DNA of 64,000 bases from Muribaculaceae bacterium (GCA_017547845.1 JAFYNZ010000033.1:1-64000); one strand, 5' to 3'; shown: positions 24,419 to 32,737, counted from the stretch's first letter. The notes: a model not told the origin generated them from the sequence alone. Translations and numbers: made by a program.

Positions 24419-25201
24419 CTAAACACCGACACCGATACCAAACAAAGCATAGTCGTAGTAGACAGGGTCATCGGGTCGGAGCGTGCGCAGAATGCCGGTC
24501 AATTCCACCACCGTCTTGCGGTCGTTGGCTTTGCGAGTGATCAGTCCAAGGTCGCGAGCAGTGTTGCCTACATGCACATCGAGTGGAATATATAGTTTAG
24601 ACTTCGGTATCGATTGCCACACCCCCATATCGACAATGCCATCGTCTCTGACAAGCCAGCGCAGCGCCATATTGATGCGCTTCAATGCAGTCTGGTCAAG
24701 ATTGGTCGGCAGGCACTGAGAACAATCCTTACCATTATTGACCTGTCGCATCACCTCTTGCATGCAAGCGACAAGCCGCCACGATGGCAACTCGTCTTCG
24801 CCCACCCTCATCGATGCGGCAAATTCATCGAGCGAAGAGTGGCGTGCATAAATCTGACGCATTCCACGCAAAAAGTATTGGAAATGTCGAGCAAAGAAAG
24901 TGCGGTGGAGATTCATGTCGGCATCAAGTTCTTCGTAGCCTTCATCCATCACATAGGCATAGGGCGAATAGTCCATCAACGAAAGCATTCGCTCTACATT
25001 GCGACAAATCATCGTGCGCTTACCCCACGCAATGATAGCCGAGAGAAACGCCACAATCTCTATGTCGCGTTGGTCGGTAAACCGGCGCGGAAACTGTACA
25101 GGGTCTGATGCTATGAACGACTCATTGTTGATGCGATGAGCCTCCTCATCGAGGAGTCGACGGATATCTTCAGGTACGGGGCGCAAGTCGATACTTTTCA
25201 T
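24419..25201 (-). CDS. TIGR02757 (DUF2400) family protein
   Basis: A 260-residue cytoplasmic protein that fits the conserved Bacteroidetes family TIGR02757: DPVQFPRRFTDQRDIEIVAFLSA near residues 34-57, IIAWGKRTMI, LYIPLDVHVGNTARDLGLI near 208-226, and the end YYDYALFGIGV. Two conserved charged regions suggest a catalytic or nucleic-acid role related to the HhH-GPD fold, but no function is established. Length matches the family. It lies between the antiporter and tRNA-Asn on the same strand. Confidence 0.88.
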   Translation of the reverse strand: MKSIDLRPVPEDIRRLLDEEAHRINNESFIASDPVQFPRRFTDQRDIEIVAFLSAIIAWGKRTMICRNVERMLSLMDYSPYAYVMDEGYEELDADMNLHRTFFARHFQYFLRGMRQIYARHSSLDEFAASMRVGEDELPSWRLVACMQEVMRQVNNGKDCSQCLPTNLDQTALKRINMALRWLVRDDGIVDMGVWQSIPKSKLYIPLDVHVGNTARDLGLITRKANDRKTVVELTGILRTLRPDDPVYYDYALFGIGVGV

Positions 25202-25235
25202 ACGAAGTCTGTGGTCTTAATGGTCAACATATACG

Positions 25236-25263
25236 AAAAAAGGACGACCTTTCGATCGTCCTT
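25236..25263 (-). terminator. Terminator of tRNA-Asn
   Basis: AAGGACGA (25240-25247) pairs with TCGTCCTT (25256-25263); read on the minus strand it is followed by a run of T (plus-strand A run 25236-25241). Confidence 0.85.
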
Positions 25264-25265
25264 CG

Positions 25266-25339
25266 CGCTTCAGGATGGGCTTGAACCAACGACCCCCTGA
25301 TTAACAGTCAGGTGCTCTAACCAACTGAGCTACTGAAGC
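25266..25339 (-). tRNA. tRNA-Asn(GUU)
   Basis: On the minus strand the acceptor GCTTCAG pairs with CTGAAGC, discriminator G. The anticodon arm CCTGA-CTGTTAA-TCAGG gives anticodon GTT. The D arm AGCTCAGTTGGTTAGAGC is canonical. CCA is not encoded. Confidence 0.95.
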
Positions 25340-25369
25340 ATTGTGCTATCCGTTTCCGAATTGCGAGTG

Positions 25370-25401
25370 CAAAGTTAGTGACTATTTTTTATTCCACCAA
25401 A
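25370..25401 (-). promoter_or_regulatory. Promoter of tRNA-Asn
   Basis: On the minus strand TTTG (25401-25398), 20-base spacer, TAACTTTG (25377-25370), a perfect consensus match about 30 bases before the tRNA. Confidence 0.85.
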
Positions 25402-25526
25402 TTTTTTGCCAACTTTTTTCGCTACAAAATCGTACTGCTTTGAAAATTAATCTATTACGCTTTTGATTTTTTTATGCAAATCATCAGGGTAATATCCTAA
25501 TTACTGAAACGAATAGCTTATTAAAT

Positions 25527-25988
25527 CTAAAAAATTGAAAGTCCCTTGATGGCTTTTTCGTCGATATCGCCCTTTATGTAGATAACGTAGACTTCGGTCT
25601 CTTCATCTTCTACAATCAGAAGGTCGGTCATGTTGCCTTTATCACTGCGACTGTAGATGTAGACAGTCGTTCCCTCTTCTTTGGCCTTGGTAAGCAACTC
25701 CATGTTGGAGGCGAATTTAGTGATGGTCTTGCGTATCTTATTGAGGTCTTTTTGTGTGTCACATAGGTCGCACTCCAGGATTTCAAGACTTGATAGCGAT
25801 GAGGTGATGTGTCCCAAATCGAATCCGTCCAAGATGCTGACTTCGCTGACGTTTTTCAGCATGGCTTTGGAAATGTAGATGTAGTCCACCCCCTCAATTT
25901 CTGCGAGGTCTTCAAATTCTTTGGTTGCGTAGGCATTGCTGACGCAGAAGAGTGCTGCAAATATCAGCGTTAATATATGCTTTTTCAT
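25527..25988 (-). CDS. DUF4252 secreted protein
   Basis: This 153-residue protein has a signal peptide MKKHILTLIFAALFCVSNAYA and a DUF4252-like body: FEDLAEIEGVDYIYISKAML at the start, LEILECDL in the middle and a beta-rich end (LLIVEDEETEVYVIYIKGDI). Such proteins accompany ECF sigma/anti-sigma pairs in Bacteroidetes and are thought to be periplasmic or surface-exposed, without a known activity. It is the last gene of a four-gene operon, 13 bases after the anti-sigma gene. Confidence 0.8.
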   Translation of the reverse strand: MKKHILTLIFAALFCVSNAYATKEFEDLAEIEGVDYIYISKAMLKNVSEVSILDGFDLGHITSSLSSLEILECDLCDTQKDLNKIRKTITKFASNMELLTKAKEEGTTVYIYSRSDKGNMTDLLIVEDEETEVYVIYIKGDIDEKAIKGLSIF

Positions 25989-26001
25989 ACTCGTGAATGC
26001 T

Positions 26002-26481
26002 TTATTGTTGGTTGTGTTTACGATTGTTTTTGTTGAGTATTAACGACACCTTTTCTAGTTGTCGGTCTACTTTGTTGAGTTTCTCTGATGCATTGAGCAA
26101 GGCTTCTTGAGTTATGGCATAGGCTAATTGAGGGTCGGTCACTTCGTAGGGGTTGCGATTGCTTTTGATGTAGAATGTGATGCCGATGCCGACAAGGATT
26201 GCCACCGATGCAGCCACAGCTGTGAAGCGTTTCCATCGGATTTTGCTACGCTTGGCATGAGTGTCAAGTGCCGATAGCAGCCTTTGCTTGAAGTCCTCTG
26301 ACGGCATTACTTTTGCATTGCACTCACTAAGATGTCGGAACATTTTTTGGTCGGTTTTCAACTCTTCCGGCACATTGTCTGCGTTGCAGAAATAGTCACA
26401 AAGCCTTTGTTCTTCTTCGACTGTAGATGTTCCGTCGTAGAATCGTTGCAAAAGGTGTTTTATATGTTGAATGTCATTCAT
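26002..26481 (-). CDS. Putative anti-sigma factor (single transmembrane helix)
   Basis: A 159-residue protein. The N-terminal cytoplasmic part (about 1-80) has an RFYDGTSTVEEEQRLCDYF segment and short helices like the sigma-binding region of anti-sigma proteins. One transmembrane helix follows (FTAVAASVAILVGIGITFYI, about 84-103) and a short periplasmic tail. It sits 10 bases downstream of the sigma gene and 13 upstream of a secreted DUF4252 gene, so it likely holds the sigma factor at the membrane until a periplasmic signal releases it. The zinc motif of ZAS anti-sigma factors is not seen. Confidence 0.75.
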   Translation of the reverse strand: MNDIQHIKHLLQRFYDGTSTVEEEQRLCDYFCNADNVPEELKTDQKMFRHLSECNAKVMPSEDFKQRLLSALDTHAKRSKIRWKRFTAVAASVAILVGIGITFYIKSNRNPYEVTDPQLAYAITQEALLNASEKLNKVDRQLEKVSLILNKNNRKHNQQ

Positions 26482-26491
26482 ATCTGATGCT

Positions 26492-26986
26492 TTACATTTT
26501 TTCGTAAATACTCCTTAGTTTCTTTCTGGCTCGGCATAGCATAGTGCGAATATTGCTGCTTGACAGGCCTGTCGCTTGCTCGATGTCGTCGATAGAGCAT
26601 TCGCTGAAGACTCTGAGGCATAACACTTTGCGACTCTCATTTGGTAGAGTTCTTATCATCTCCTTGACTTGCTGCGAGGTTTCGGCGTGTAGCATGTAGG
26701 AGTCCGACGAAGTGGAGTCTGCCATGTTGGACAATGTATGCTCATCTTGGAAATCAGAGCCATTATGTCGGCGAAGGTGGTCGATGGCATGATTGCGAAC
26801 CATCGTGCAACAATATCTGTTGAGGTCGTCAATCGAAGACAACTGATGTCGCCTGTCCCATAGTTTGAGAATACAGTCTTGCACTATGTCTTCGGCGTCC
26901 GGCTGATTAGCGACAATGCAATAAGCTATGCGATACATCTGACTGTGGAGTGGAATGACTTTCTCTTTAAACAGTCGTGAATCCAT
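26492..26986 (-). CDS. ECF-type RNA polymerase sigma factor
   Basis: A 164-residue sigma-70 family protein of ECF type. Region 2 covers about residues 10-75 (AYCIVANQPDAEDIVQDCIL and LKLWDRRHQL, with YCCTMVRNHAIDHLRR as region 2.4). Region 4 covers about 108-160 (LPNESRKVLCLRVFSECSID, then GLSSSNIRTMLCRARKKLR as the DNA-reading helix). Size and layout are typical. It lies between a small secreted protein gene and the anti-sigma gene in one operon with gaps of 7 and 10 bases. A GTAAC-N16-CGTC promoter candidate upstream of the operon would fit self-activation. Confidence 0.92.
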   Translation of the reverse strand: MDSRLFKEKVIPLHSQMYRIAYCIVANQPDAEDIVQDCILKLWDRRHQLSSIDDLNRYCCTMVRNHAIDHLRRHNGSDFQDEHTLSNMADSTSSDSYMLHAETSQQVKEMIRTLPNESRKVLCLRVFSECSIDDIEQATGLSSSNIRTMLCRARKKLRSIYEKM

Positions 26987-26993
26987 CGTCTAT

Positions 26994-27422
26994 TTATTGC
27001 TTCAAAATCTTGATCAATCCTTCGTTGTCTTTGATGCTTTTGTCGCAGACGATGCGTGCAATAGATGCAGATGTGCCGTCATCTTCTTTCTCAAACTCAA
27101 TGATAAGAATGACTAAGTCGTCGCCGATGATTTGCATCATTGTGTTGGTGTTGTCTTTCTTGATGACAGTCGTTTCGTCGTCTCGTTGGATGGCGTTGTA
27201 GGCTTCGGTTATTGCCGCCTTTGAGTTGTCGTCTACCGATGGAATTTCTATCATGTCGACCTGCTTCATGCCTTTGTCCTTGGGTATCATGACTGATGGA
27301 ATCTCTTGCACAGTGGCTCCTTTGTGTTGCTTCATTAGGTCGATGAAATCGTTGATAGTTGTTGCGCCTGCAGAGATGCAGACCATCATCATTGTTAGTG
27401 CTATGAGTGCTAATTTCTTCAT
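26994..27422 (-). CDS. Small secreted protein, DUF4252-like, first in the ECF operon
   Basis: This 142-residue protein has a signal peptide MKKLALIALTMMMVCISAGA and a body with many Asp and Lys residues: ATVQEIPSVMIPKDKGMKQ and MMQIIGDDLVILIIEFEKED. The beta-rich middle and the operon place resemble the DUF4252 protein at its far end, so the two may be distant paralogues; sequence similarity is weak. ATG 27422 is chosen because an upstream in-frame ATG (27500) would cover the promoter candidate and break the signal peptide. Confidence 0.7.
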   Translation of the reverse strand: MKKLALIALTMMMVCISAGATTINDFIDLMKQHKGATVQEIPSVMIPKDKGMKQVDMIEIPSVDDNSKAAITEAYNAIQRDDETTVIKKDNTNTMMQIIGDDLVILIIEFEKEDDGTSASIARIVCDKSIKDNEGLIKILKQ

Positions 27423-27478
27423 TGTAAAAATTGAATTTACTTGATTAATAAATGTGGTTGTTGAAGGCCTTACATCTA

Positions 27479-27507
27479 CAAGACGCATAGTTTCGCGCAA
27501 TGTTACA
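27479..27507 (-). promoter_or_regulatory. Candidate ECF sigma-dependent promoter of the ECF operon
   Basis: On the minus strand TGTAAC (27507-27502), a 16-base spacer and CGTCT (27485-27481) match the general ECF pattern (-35 with AAC, -10 with CGTC) and not the TTTG/TAnnTTTG pattern seen at the tRNA and core genes. Transcription would start about 50 bases before the first operon ATG. Inference only. Confidence 0.4.
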
Positions 27508-27561
27508 CTTTATAGAAATATTTTTTTGAAAATCCAGTACTGTTTATGCTGTAAAACGCGT

Positions 27562-27617
27562 TGAAGTGTGCGGAATGTGTTAAAAAATCATAGATTCCGC
27601 ACAGTTGCGAGTGTTTT
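27562..27617 (+). repeat. 56-bp direct repeat with internal inverted repeat, left copy
   Basis: This 56-base sequence recurs at 29082-29137 with one mismatch (TGAAGT versus TGAAGC). Inside, GTGCGGAAT (27567-27575) and ATTCCGCAC form a 9-bp inverted repeat around a 17-base AT-rich spacer. The two copies exactly bracket the DUF234 ATPase gene. Confidence 0.85.
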
Positions 27618-27652
27618 TTGTTATATTTGCACAAAATTTAGCTGTTACCATT

Positions 27653-29074
27653 ATGATTATAGGCAGAATATTGGAGAAAGAAAAATTACTCAAAGCTTAC
27701 GAATCTGAGTATTCGCAGTTTGTGACTATCTATGGTCGTCGACGAGTGGGAAAGACATTTTTTGTGCGTGAAACATTTGACTACAAATTTACGTTTGAGC
27801 ATGCCGGCTTGGCTAATTCAGCAATGAAGATGCAATTAAAGGCGTGGCAATCATCGTTGAAAAGTGTAACTAAGCAAAAGATTCCATTGGCTAAGACTTG
27901 GATAGAAGCTTTCGATCAACTGAAAGATGTGATAACAAATTCGACTGAGCGTAAAAAGGTAGTTTTTATTGATGAGATGCCATGGATGGATACTCTTCAT
28001 TCGGGTTTTATGCCTGCTTTAGAACATTTTTGGAATGGTTGGGCATCAGGTCGAAAGGACGTGCTTTTGATAGTGTGTGGTTCTGCTACATCATGGATAA
28101 TCAATAAAATTGTGAAAAATCATGGTGGGTTAAGAGGGAGAGTGACTACTAAAATAAATATCAAACCATTTACTCTTCACGAGTGCGAGCAGTATGCTGA
28201 AGCAAATAAGCTTGGTATGAGTAGACGCCAGATTTTGGAGTGTTATATGGTTATGGGTGGTGTCCCATTTTATTGGTCATTCTTAGACCGAGGAAAAAGT
28301 CTTGCCCAAAACATCGATGACATTTTTTTTAACCCCGATGGCGAATTGCATAATGAATACGATGATTTGTATGCGTCGTTGTTTAGAAATCCAGAGGCTT
28401 ATATTAAGGTGATTAATGCTTTGGGAACTAAGAAAATCGGTATGTCTCGCGAGGAAATTATATCAGTGACAAGTCTGGCTGATAATGGTAAGTTCTCAAT
28501 AGTGTTGGAAGATTTGGAGCATTGTGGGTTTATACGCAAGTACAATCATATTGGATTTAAGAAAAAGAATGCTATTTATCAGTTGATAGACCCGTTCACT
28601 CTCTTTTACTATAAGTTTATGCAAGACAATAAGCGCAATGATGAGCGTTTCTGGTCGCATAATCACGGCTCTCCATTGTATTATAATTGGTGTGGTTTAG
28701 CATTTGAAAGAGTGTGTCTCGCTCATGTTTTACAGATAAAGATAGCGTTAGGAGTGGAGGGTGTTATTAGCAATGTTTGCTCTTGGAAAAGCACCGAAAC
28801 AATTGATAAAAAAGACAGAGGTGCGCAGATTGACCTTGTGATAGAGCGTGATGATAATGTGATAGATTTGTGCGAGGTGAAATTCACCAAAGAGAAATAC
28901 GTAGTAGATGCCGGATATTACGAAATTATCCAAAATAAAAAAACGCGATTTATCAAAGAGACAAAGACGGATAAAGCTGTGCATTTTGTATTGATATCTG
29001 CAAGTGATGTGAATAAAAATGAGTATTCTGATGAGTTTCAAAAAATTATTTTGTCCGAAGCGTTATTTGTGTAA
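27653..29074 (+). CDS. DUF234/archaeal-type ATPase with C-terminal PD-(D/E)XK domain
   Basis: A 473-residue protein. The N-terminal STAND-like ATPase has Walker A YGRRRVGKT (about residues 27-35) and Walker B VVFIDEMPWMD (about 105). A winged-helix-like part with GTKKIGMSREEI follows near residue 270. The C-terminal DUF234 domain has QIDLVIERDDNVIDLCEVKF with the D...ExK nuclease signature. ATG 27653 is chosen because homology begins at MIIGRILEKE. The gene is more AT-rich than its neighbours and lies between two 56-bp direct repeats, so it looks like an inserted cassette. Its role in bacteria is not established. Confidence 0.88.
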   Translation: MIIGRILEKEKLLKAYESEYSQFVTIYGRRRVGKTFFVRETFDYKFTFEHAGLANSAMKMQLKAWQSSLKSVTKQKIPLAKTWIEAFDQLKDVITNSTERKKVVFIDEMPWMDTLHSGFMPALEHFWNGWASGRKDVLLIVCGSATSWIINKIVKNHGGLRGRVTTKINIKPFTLHECEQYAEANKLGMSRRQILECYMVMGGVPFYWSFLDRGKSLAQNIDDIFFNPDGELHNEYDDLYASLFRNPEAYIKVINALGTKKIGMSREEIISVTSLADNGKFSIVLEDLEHCGFIRKYNHIGFKKKNAIYQLIDPFTLFYYKFMQDNKRNDERFWSHNHGSPLYYNWCGLAFERVCLAHVLQIKIALGVEGVISNVCSWKSTETIDKKDRGAQIDLVIERDDNVIDLCEVKFTKEKYVVDAGYYEIIQNKKTRFIKETKTDKAVHFVLISASDVNKNEYSDEFQKIILSEALFV

Positions 29075-29081
29075 TATGCAC

Positions 29082-29137
29082 TGAAGCGTGCGGAATGTGT
29101 TAAAAAATCATAGATTCCGCACAGTTGCGAGTGTTTT
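29082..29137 (+). repeat. 56-bp direct repeat with internal inverted repeat, right copy
   Basis: Second copy of the repeat at 27562-27617, starting 7 bases after the ATPase stop codon, including the GTGCGGAAT/ATTCCGCAC inverted repeat. Confidence 0.85.
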
Positions 29138-29173
29138 GTTTAGGAATTTAGGCAAGAATATTAAGGACATACG

Positions 29174-29206
29174 AAAAGAGACTTCGGCATCGGGCTGAAG
29201 TCTCTT
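29174..29206 (-). terminator. Terminator of the RNase R gene
   Basis: AAGAGACTTC (29176-29185) pairs with GAAGTCTCTT (29197-29206); on the minus strand it is followed by TTTTCG. It lies 76 bases after the rnr stop. Confidence 0.75.
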
Positions 29207-29281
29207 CATGTTAGGGGAGTGCTATTAATAGGGAATTAATAGACATTCCATTATGTGGATAGAGAGTTGACTCAATATCGA

Positions 29282-31570
29282 TTAGCGACGGCGGCGAGAT
29301 TTGCTTTTCTCTTTCTTTTCTTTCTGTCGCTTTTCTTTTTTGCCCCCCTTCTTGGTGGGTTTTTGGCGAGTGCCGCGTGAAGTCGACGGTGCAGGGCGAG
29401 AAGCGAGTATGGCTTTGCCATCTTCGCCGACGAGTGCGAAATCGAGTTGCTTACGATCGAGATCGGCACGCGCTACTTGCACACGCACTTTGTCGCCCAA
29501 TGTGTAGCGCACATGTGAGCGACGGCCGACGAGTGCATAGTTTTTCTCGTCGAAGTCGAAGTAGTCATCAGGCAAGTCACGCACAGGCACGAGTCCTTCA
29601 CACATGTTGTCGGTTAATTCGACGTAGATACCCCACTCGGTCACGCCCGAAATCGTACCGTCGTAAATCTCGCCGAGGTGGTCCTTGAGAAACTCCACTT
29701 GCTTGTACTTGATGCTTGCACGTTCGGCATTGGCAGCGAGTTGCTCCATGTCTGACGAGTGGCGACACAGCTCTTCGGTGCGCACCTTGTCGGCACTGCG
29801 GCCCTTGTCGAGGTAGCGCTGGATGAGACGATGCACCATCATGTCGGGGTAGCGACGGATAGGCGAAGTGAAGTGGGTATAGTGGTCGAAAGCAAGACCA
29901 TAGTGGCCGATGTTTTCGGTCGTATATTTAGCTTTAGCCATAGAGCGAAGGGCAAGGATAGAGAGGAGGTTTTCTTCGCCCTTGCCTTTGAGATCGCGTA
30001 GCATTCGGTTGAGCGAGCTGTTAAGTTCTTGGCGTCGACCTTCAGCTTTGACTTTGTAGCCGAAACGATGCGCGATGAGCGACATGTTGGCAAGCTTTTC
30101 GGGGTCGGGATTGTCATGCACGCGATAGACAAATGTCTTGGCTTTCTTTCCCGGTGGAGGACAACCGACAAATTCTGCCACTGTGCGGTTGGCGAGTAGC
30201 ATAAATTCCTCGATAAGTTTGTTGGCCTCCTTCGACTCCTTGAAATAAACGCTTATCGGACGACCTGTCTCGTCGATGTCGAAGCGCACCTCGACGCGGT
30301 CGAAGTCAAGTGCACCATTGCTGAAGCGTTTCTTGCGCAGTTCTTGTGCAAGGGCGTTGAGTGTGAGCATTTCTTCCGAAAAATCGCCCTGACCGGTTTC
30401 GATAATCTCTTGAGCCTCTTCGTAGGTGAATCGGCGGTCGCTTCGTATGACGGTGCGACCGATGCGCGACTTGACGACATCGGCTTTGTCGTTAAGCTCG
30501 AAGATGGCTGAGAATGTCAGCTTCTCTTCGTCGGGACGAAGCGAGCAGATGCCGTTGGAGAGATGCTCGGGAAGCATCGGGATAGTGCGGTCGACAAGGT
30601 AGACACTTGTCGCACGGCTTTGGGCTTCGCGGTCGATGATAGTGCCCGGAGTGACATAGTGGGTCACATCGGCAATGTGAACGCCGACTTCCCAGTTGCC
30701 ATTATCGCATCGACGGATAGAGAGAGCGTCGTCGAAGTCTTTGGCATCGCGAGGGTCGATGGTGAAAGTAGTCACATTGCGGAAGTCTTCACGCTTGGCC
30801 ACCTCTTCGTCGGTGATGCCGGCATCAATCTTGGCTGCAGCCTTTTCGACCGATTCGGGATACTTATAAGGCAGACCAAACTCTGCAAGAATGGCGTGCA
30901 TCTCAGCATTGTTTTCACCCTTCTTGCCGAGGATGTCGATTACTTCGCCTCGTGGATTCTGTTCATCATCTTGCCAATGGGTGATGCGAGCGACAGCCTT
31001 ATCGCCTGTCTTGCCACCCTTGAGTTTGCCGCGTGGAATGATGATGTCGGCAGCAAGAAACTTGGAGTCGGTGATGAGGGCGCAATAGTTGTTTTCGACG
31101 CGTAGAGTGCCGATGAACACTTGCTCCTTCTCCTCAAGAATTTCGACCACCTTTGCTTCCGGCTCAGCGCCTTTGCGGCTTGCAGAAATCACGACGCGCA
31201 CCTTGTCGCCATTAAGGGCATGCATCGAGTTGCGTTCTGCAACGAAGATTTGTTCCTCATCGACGATTACGGCGTTCTTACCATTGGAGCGTCGCACGAA
31301 GTAACCTTCGTTTTCCGTGCCACGATTGCTTGTCGCCTTATATTTACCGAGACTCACCTCTGTCAGCATGCCAGCGAGCGTTAAGTCCTCAAGGATATCG
31401 ATGATATCCATGCGGTTGGCGGGGTGGTTGGCATCTATAGCGTGAGCCACCTGTTTATAATTGAAAGCTTCTTTGCTTTGTGTGTGCATCAACTGAAGGA
31501 TACGATCGGCAAGGACACTCTTCTTTAGTCTGACCGGGCGTTCCTCTTTGCTTTTTTTGTTTTTACTCAT
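29282..31570 (-). CDS. rnr: Ribonuclease R
   Basis: A 762-residue 3'-5' exoribonuclease that degrades structured RNA. An N-terminal winged-helix part (LADRILQLMHTQSKEAFNYK) precedes cold-shock-like domains. The RNB catalytic core has TFTIDPRDAKDFDDALSI with the metal-binding Asp cluster and GICSLRPDEEKLTFSAIFE. HFTSPIRRYPDMMVHRLI follows, then an S1 domain (GTISGVTEWGIYVELTDN) and a basic Lys/Arg tail. All expected parts are present and length fits the family. It is transcribed alone and ends at a strong terminator. Confidence 0.95.
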   Translation of the reverse strand: MSKNKKSKEERPVRLKKSVLADRILQLMHTQSKEAFNYKQVAHAIDANHPANRMDIIDILEDLTLAGMLTEVSLGKYKATSNRGTENEGYFVRRSNGKNAVIVDEEQIFVAERNSMHALNGDKVRVVISASRKGAEPEAKVVEILEEKEQVFIGTLRVENNYCALITDSKFLAADIIIPRGKLKGGKTGDKAVARITHWQDDEQNPRGEVIDILGKKGENNAEMHAILAEFGLPYKYPESVEKAAAKIDAGITDEEVAKREDFRNVTTFTIDPRDAKDFDDALSIRRCDNGNWEVGVHIADVTHYVTPGTIIDREAQSRATSVYLVDRTIPMLPEHLSNGICSLRPDEEKLTFSAIFELNDKADVVKSRIGRTVIRSDRRFTYEEAQEIIETGQGDFSEEMLTLNALAQELRKKRFSNGALDFDRVEVRFDIDETGRPISVYFKESKEANKLIEEFMLLANRTVAEFVGCPPPGKKAKTFVYRVHDNPDPEKLANMSLIAHRFGYKVKAEGRRQELNSSLNRMLRDLKGKGEENLLSILALRSMAKAKYTTENIGHYGLAFDHYTHFTSPIRRYPDMMVHRLIQRYLDKGRSADKVRTEELCRHSSDMEQLAANAERASIKYKQVEFLKDHLGEIYDGTISGVTEWGIYVELTDNMCEGLVPVRDLPDDYFDFDEKNYALVGRRSHVRYTLGDKVRVQVARADLDRKQLDFALVGEDGKAILASRPAPSTSRGTRQKPTKKGGKKEKRQKEKKEKSKSRRRR

Positions 31571-31782
31571 AGTAGTAGTTTCCCCTATAAATTAGAATTT
31601 TAAAATGTTATTTGTTAATAGAACGCTAAATTACATCATTTCTATCTAATCTGCAAGCAAAATTTTAGCTACAGACATCAAATTTCGCCATTCCACCTAC
31701 AAAATCAGCAATATCCGCCCGCCATCAATCGATTTCCCCTCGCCACATGTTTGTATCCGGGAGGTGGTAGCTATATAATAAA

Positions 31783-31824
31783 CAGAGATGAATGGTTGCA
31801 ATGTGAGTCAACCATTCACCTCTG
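31783..31824 (-). terminator. Terminator of yjdM
   Basis: CAGAGATGAATGGTTG (31783-31798) pairs with CAACCATTCACCTCTG (31809-31824) with one internal mismatch. It lies 23 bases after the gene end, and on the minus strand an AT-rich TTTATT run follows. Confidence 0.7.
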
Positions 31825-31846
31825 AGTATATCGTATCAGCGGCCGA

Positions 31847-32179
31847 TTACTTCTTGAGGAAGCAAGTCTTCAGAACGATGCTGCTGCCATCGATTTTGCA
31901 ATCTACCTCTTCAGGATTTTCTGTCAAACGGATACTTTTTACCTTAGTGCCACGCTTGATCACCATTGAAGAGCCCTTCACCTTCAAGTCTTTGATTACA
32001 GTTACGGCATCGCCATCAAAAAGTTCGGCACCATTGCTGTCTTTAGCGACAGTGTTTTCTTCAGCACTTTCGCCACCATCGGCTGAGAACTCATGTCCAC
32101 AGTCAGGACACACATAGAGCGAACCATCAAAATAGGTGTACTCACCGTTGCACTTTGGGCATTTTGGAATGTCGGTCAT
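31847..32179 (-). CDS. yjdM: YjdM/PhnA-type zinc-ribbon protein
   Basis: A 110-residue protein of the PhnA/YjdM family. The N-terminal zinc ribbon has CPKCNGEY and CPDCGHEF (two CxxC pairs near residues 7-10 and 24-27). After an acidic linker the C-terminal PhnA domain (about 48-110) reads DSNGAELFDGDAVTVIKDLK and KRGTKVKSIRLTENPEEVDC. Despite the old name there is no evidence of phosphonate breakdown; the biochemical role is unknown. It is a single-gene transcript. A small CGGGATA/TATCCCG hairpin (32199-32219) and a TAACTTTG -7 box (32254-32247) lie upstream. Confidence 0.88.
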   Translation of the reverse strand: MTDIPKCPKCNGEYTYFDGSLYVCPDCGHEFSADGGESAEENTVAKDSNGAELFDGDAVTVIKDLKVKGSSMVIKRGTKVKSIRLTENPEEVDCKIDGSSIVLKTCFLKK

Positions 32180-32649
32180 TATAAAAGATTGTTAGCGACG
32201 GGATAAATCATCTATCCCGACAATAGTTATACTTCGTTTATCGCTACAAAGTTACTGCTTTTCCCACAAATAAAAAAACTCGCCACCAAAATTCCCTCTC
32301 TACCAATAGTTTCATTATAGAAAAAGTAATGAATCCAAGACCTCGTAGATCAACAGCGAACCAATCTCGCTGACGTGGAATACTTGGACTTGGATTCATG
32401 CCAATCTTTCATCAACAGTCTACGGACTAATCCCGCTGAGTCTGAGTGATTTGGATTGAATGTAGTTTTGCCGTAATTTATAAAAAAAGCAGAATCTTCA
32501 GCCAGTTTCCACAGTGCATAATTCGCTGCTAAATGCTGAGTCATCTGCTTCTGAATTTGCTCATTTTATTGCGGAGTGAGGGGGCTTTCTGCGAAAGCGA
32601 CTTGTGTCGGTTATGACCCACTGGTTCTCATCCCCTTGGCTTTAGATTG
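32180..32649. other. Intergenic region before tRNA-Ser with repeats and no clear gene
   Basis: Besides the yjdM leader it contains a long-range inverted repeat ATGAATCCAAG (32329-32339) and CTTGGATTCAT (32389-32399), a second degenerate copy of the same sequence up to about 32460, and a 17-bp copy of the tRNA-Ser 3' end at 32568-32584. A 64-codon minus-strand frame (32350-32544) crosses the repeats and is not believable as a gene. Confidence 0.45.
32568..32584 (-). repeat. 17-bp duplicate of the tRNA-Ser 3' end
   Basis: ATTGCGGAGTGAGGGGG here equals 32646-32662, which spans the 3' acceptor and T-arm start of tRNA-Ser. The copies are 78 bases apart. A repeated tRNA 3' end is the mark left by integrases that use tRNA genes as attachment sites. 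Confidence 0.5.
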
Positions 32650-32737
32650 CGGAGTGAGGGGGATTCGAACCCCCGAAACGCTTTTGACGTTTACACGCTT
32701 TCCAGGCGTGCCTCTTCAACCACTCGAGCACCACTCC
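32650..32737 (-). tRNA. tRNA-Ser(GGA)
   Basis: On the minus strand the acceptor GGAGTGG pairs with TCACTCC, discriminator G. The anticodon arm CACGC-CTGGAAA-GCGTG gives anticodon GGA. A long variable arm (GTAAACGTCAAAAGCGTTTC) and T arm GGGGGTTCGAATCCCCC complete an 88-base class II tRNA. CCA is not encoded. Confidence 0.95.

Noticed and set aside
32350..32544. Small 64-codon protein on the minus strand
   Set aside because: It overlaps degenerate inverted repeats and has no start context or domain.
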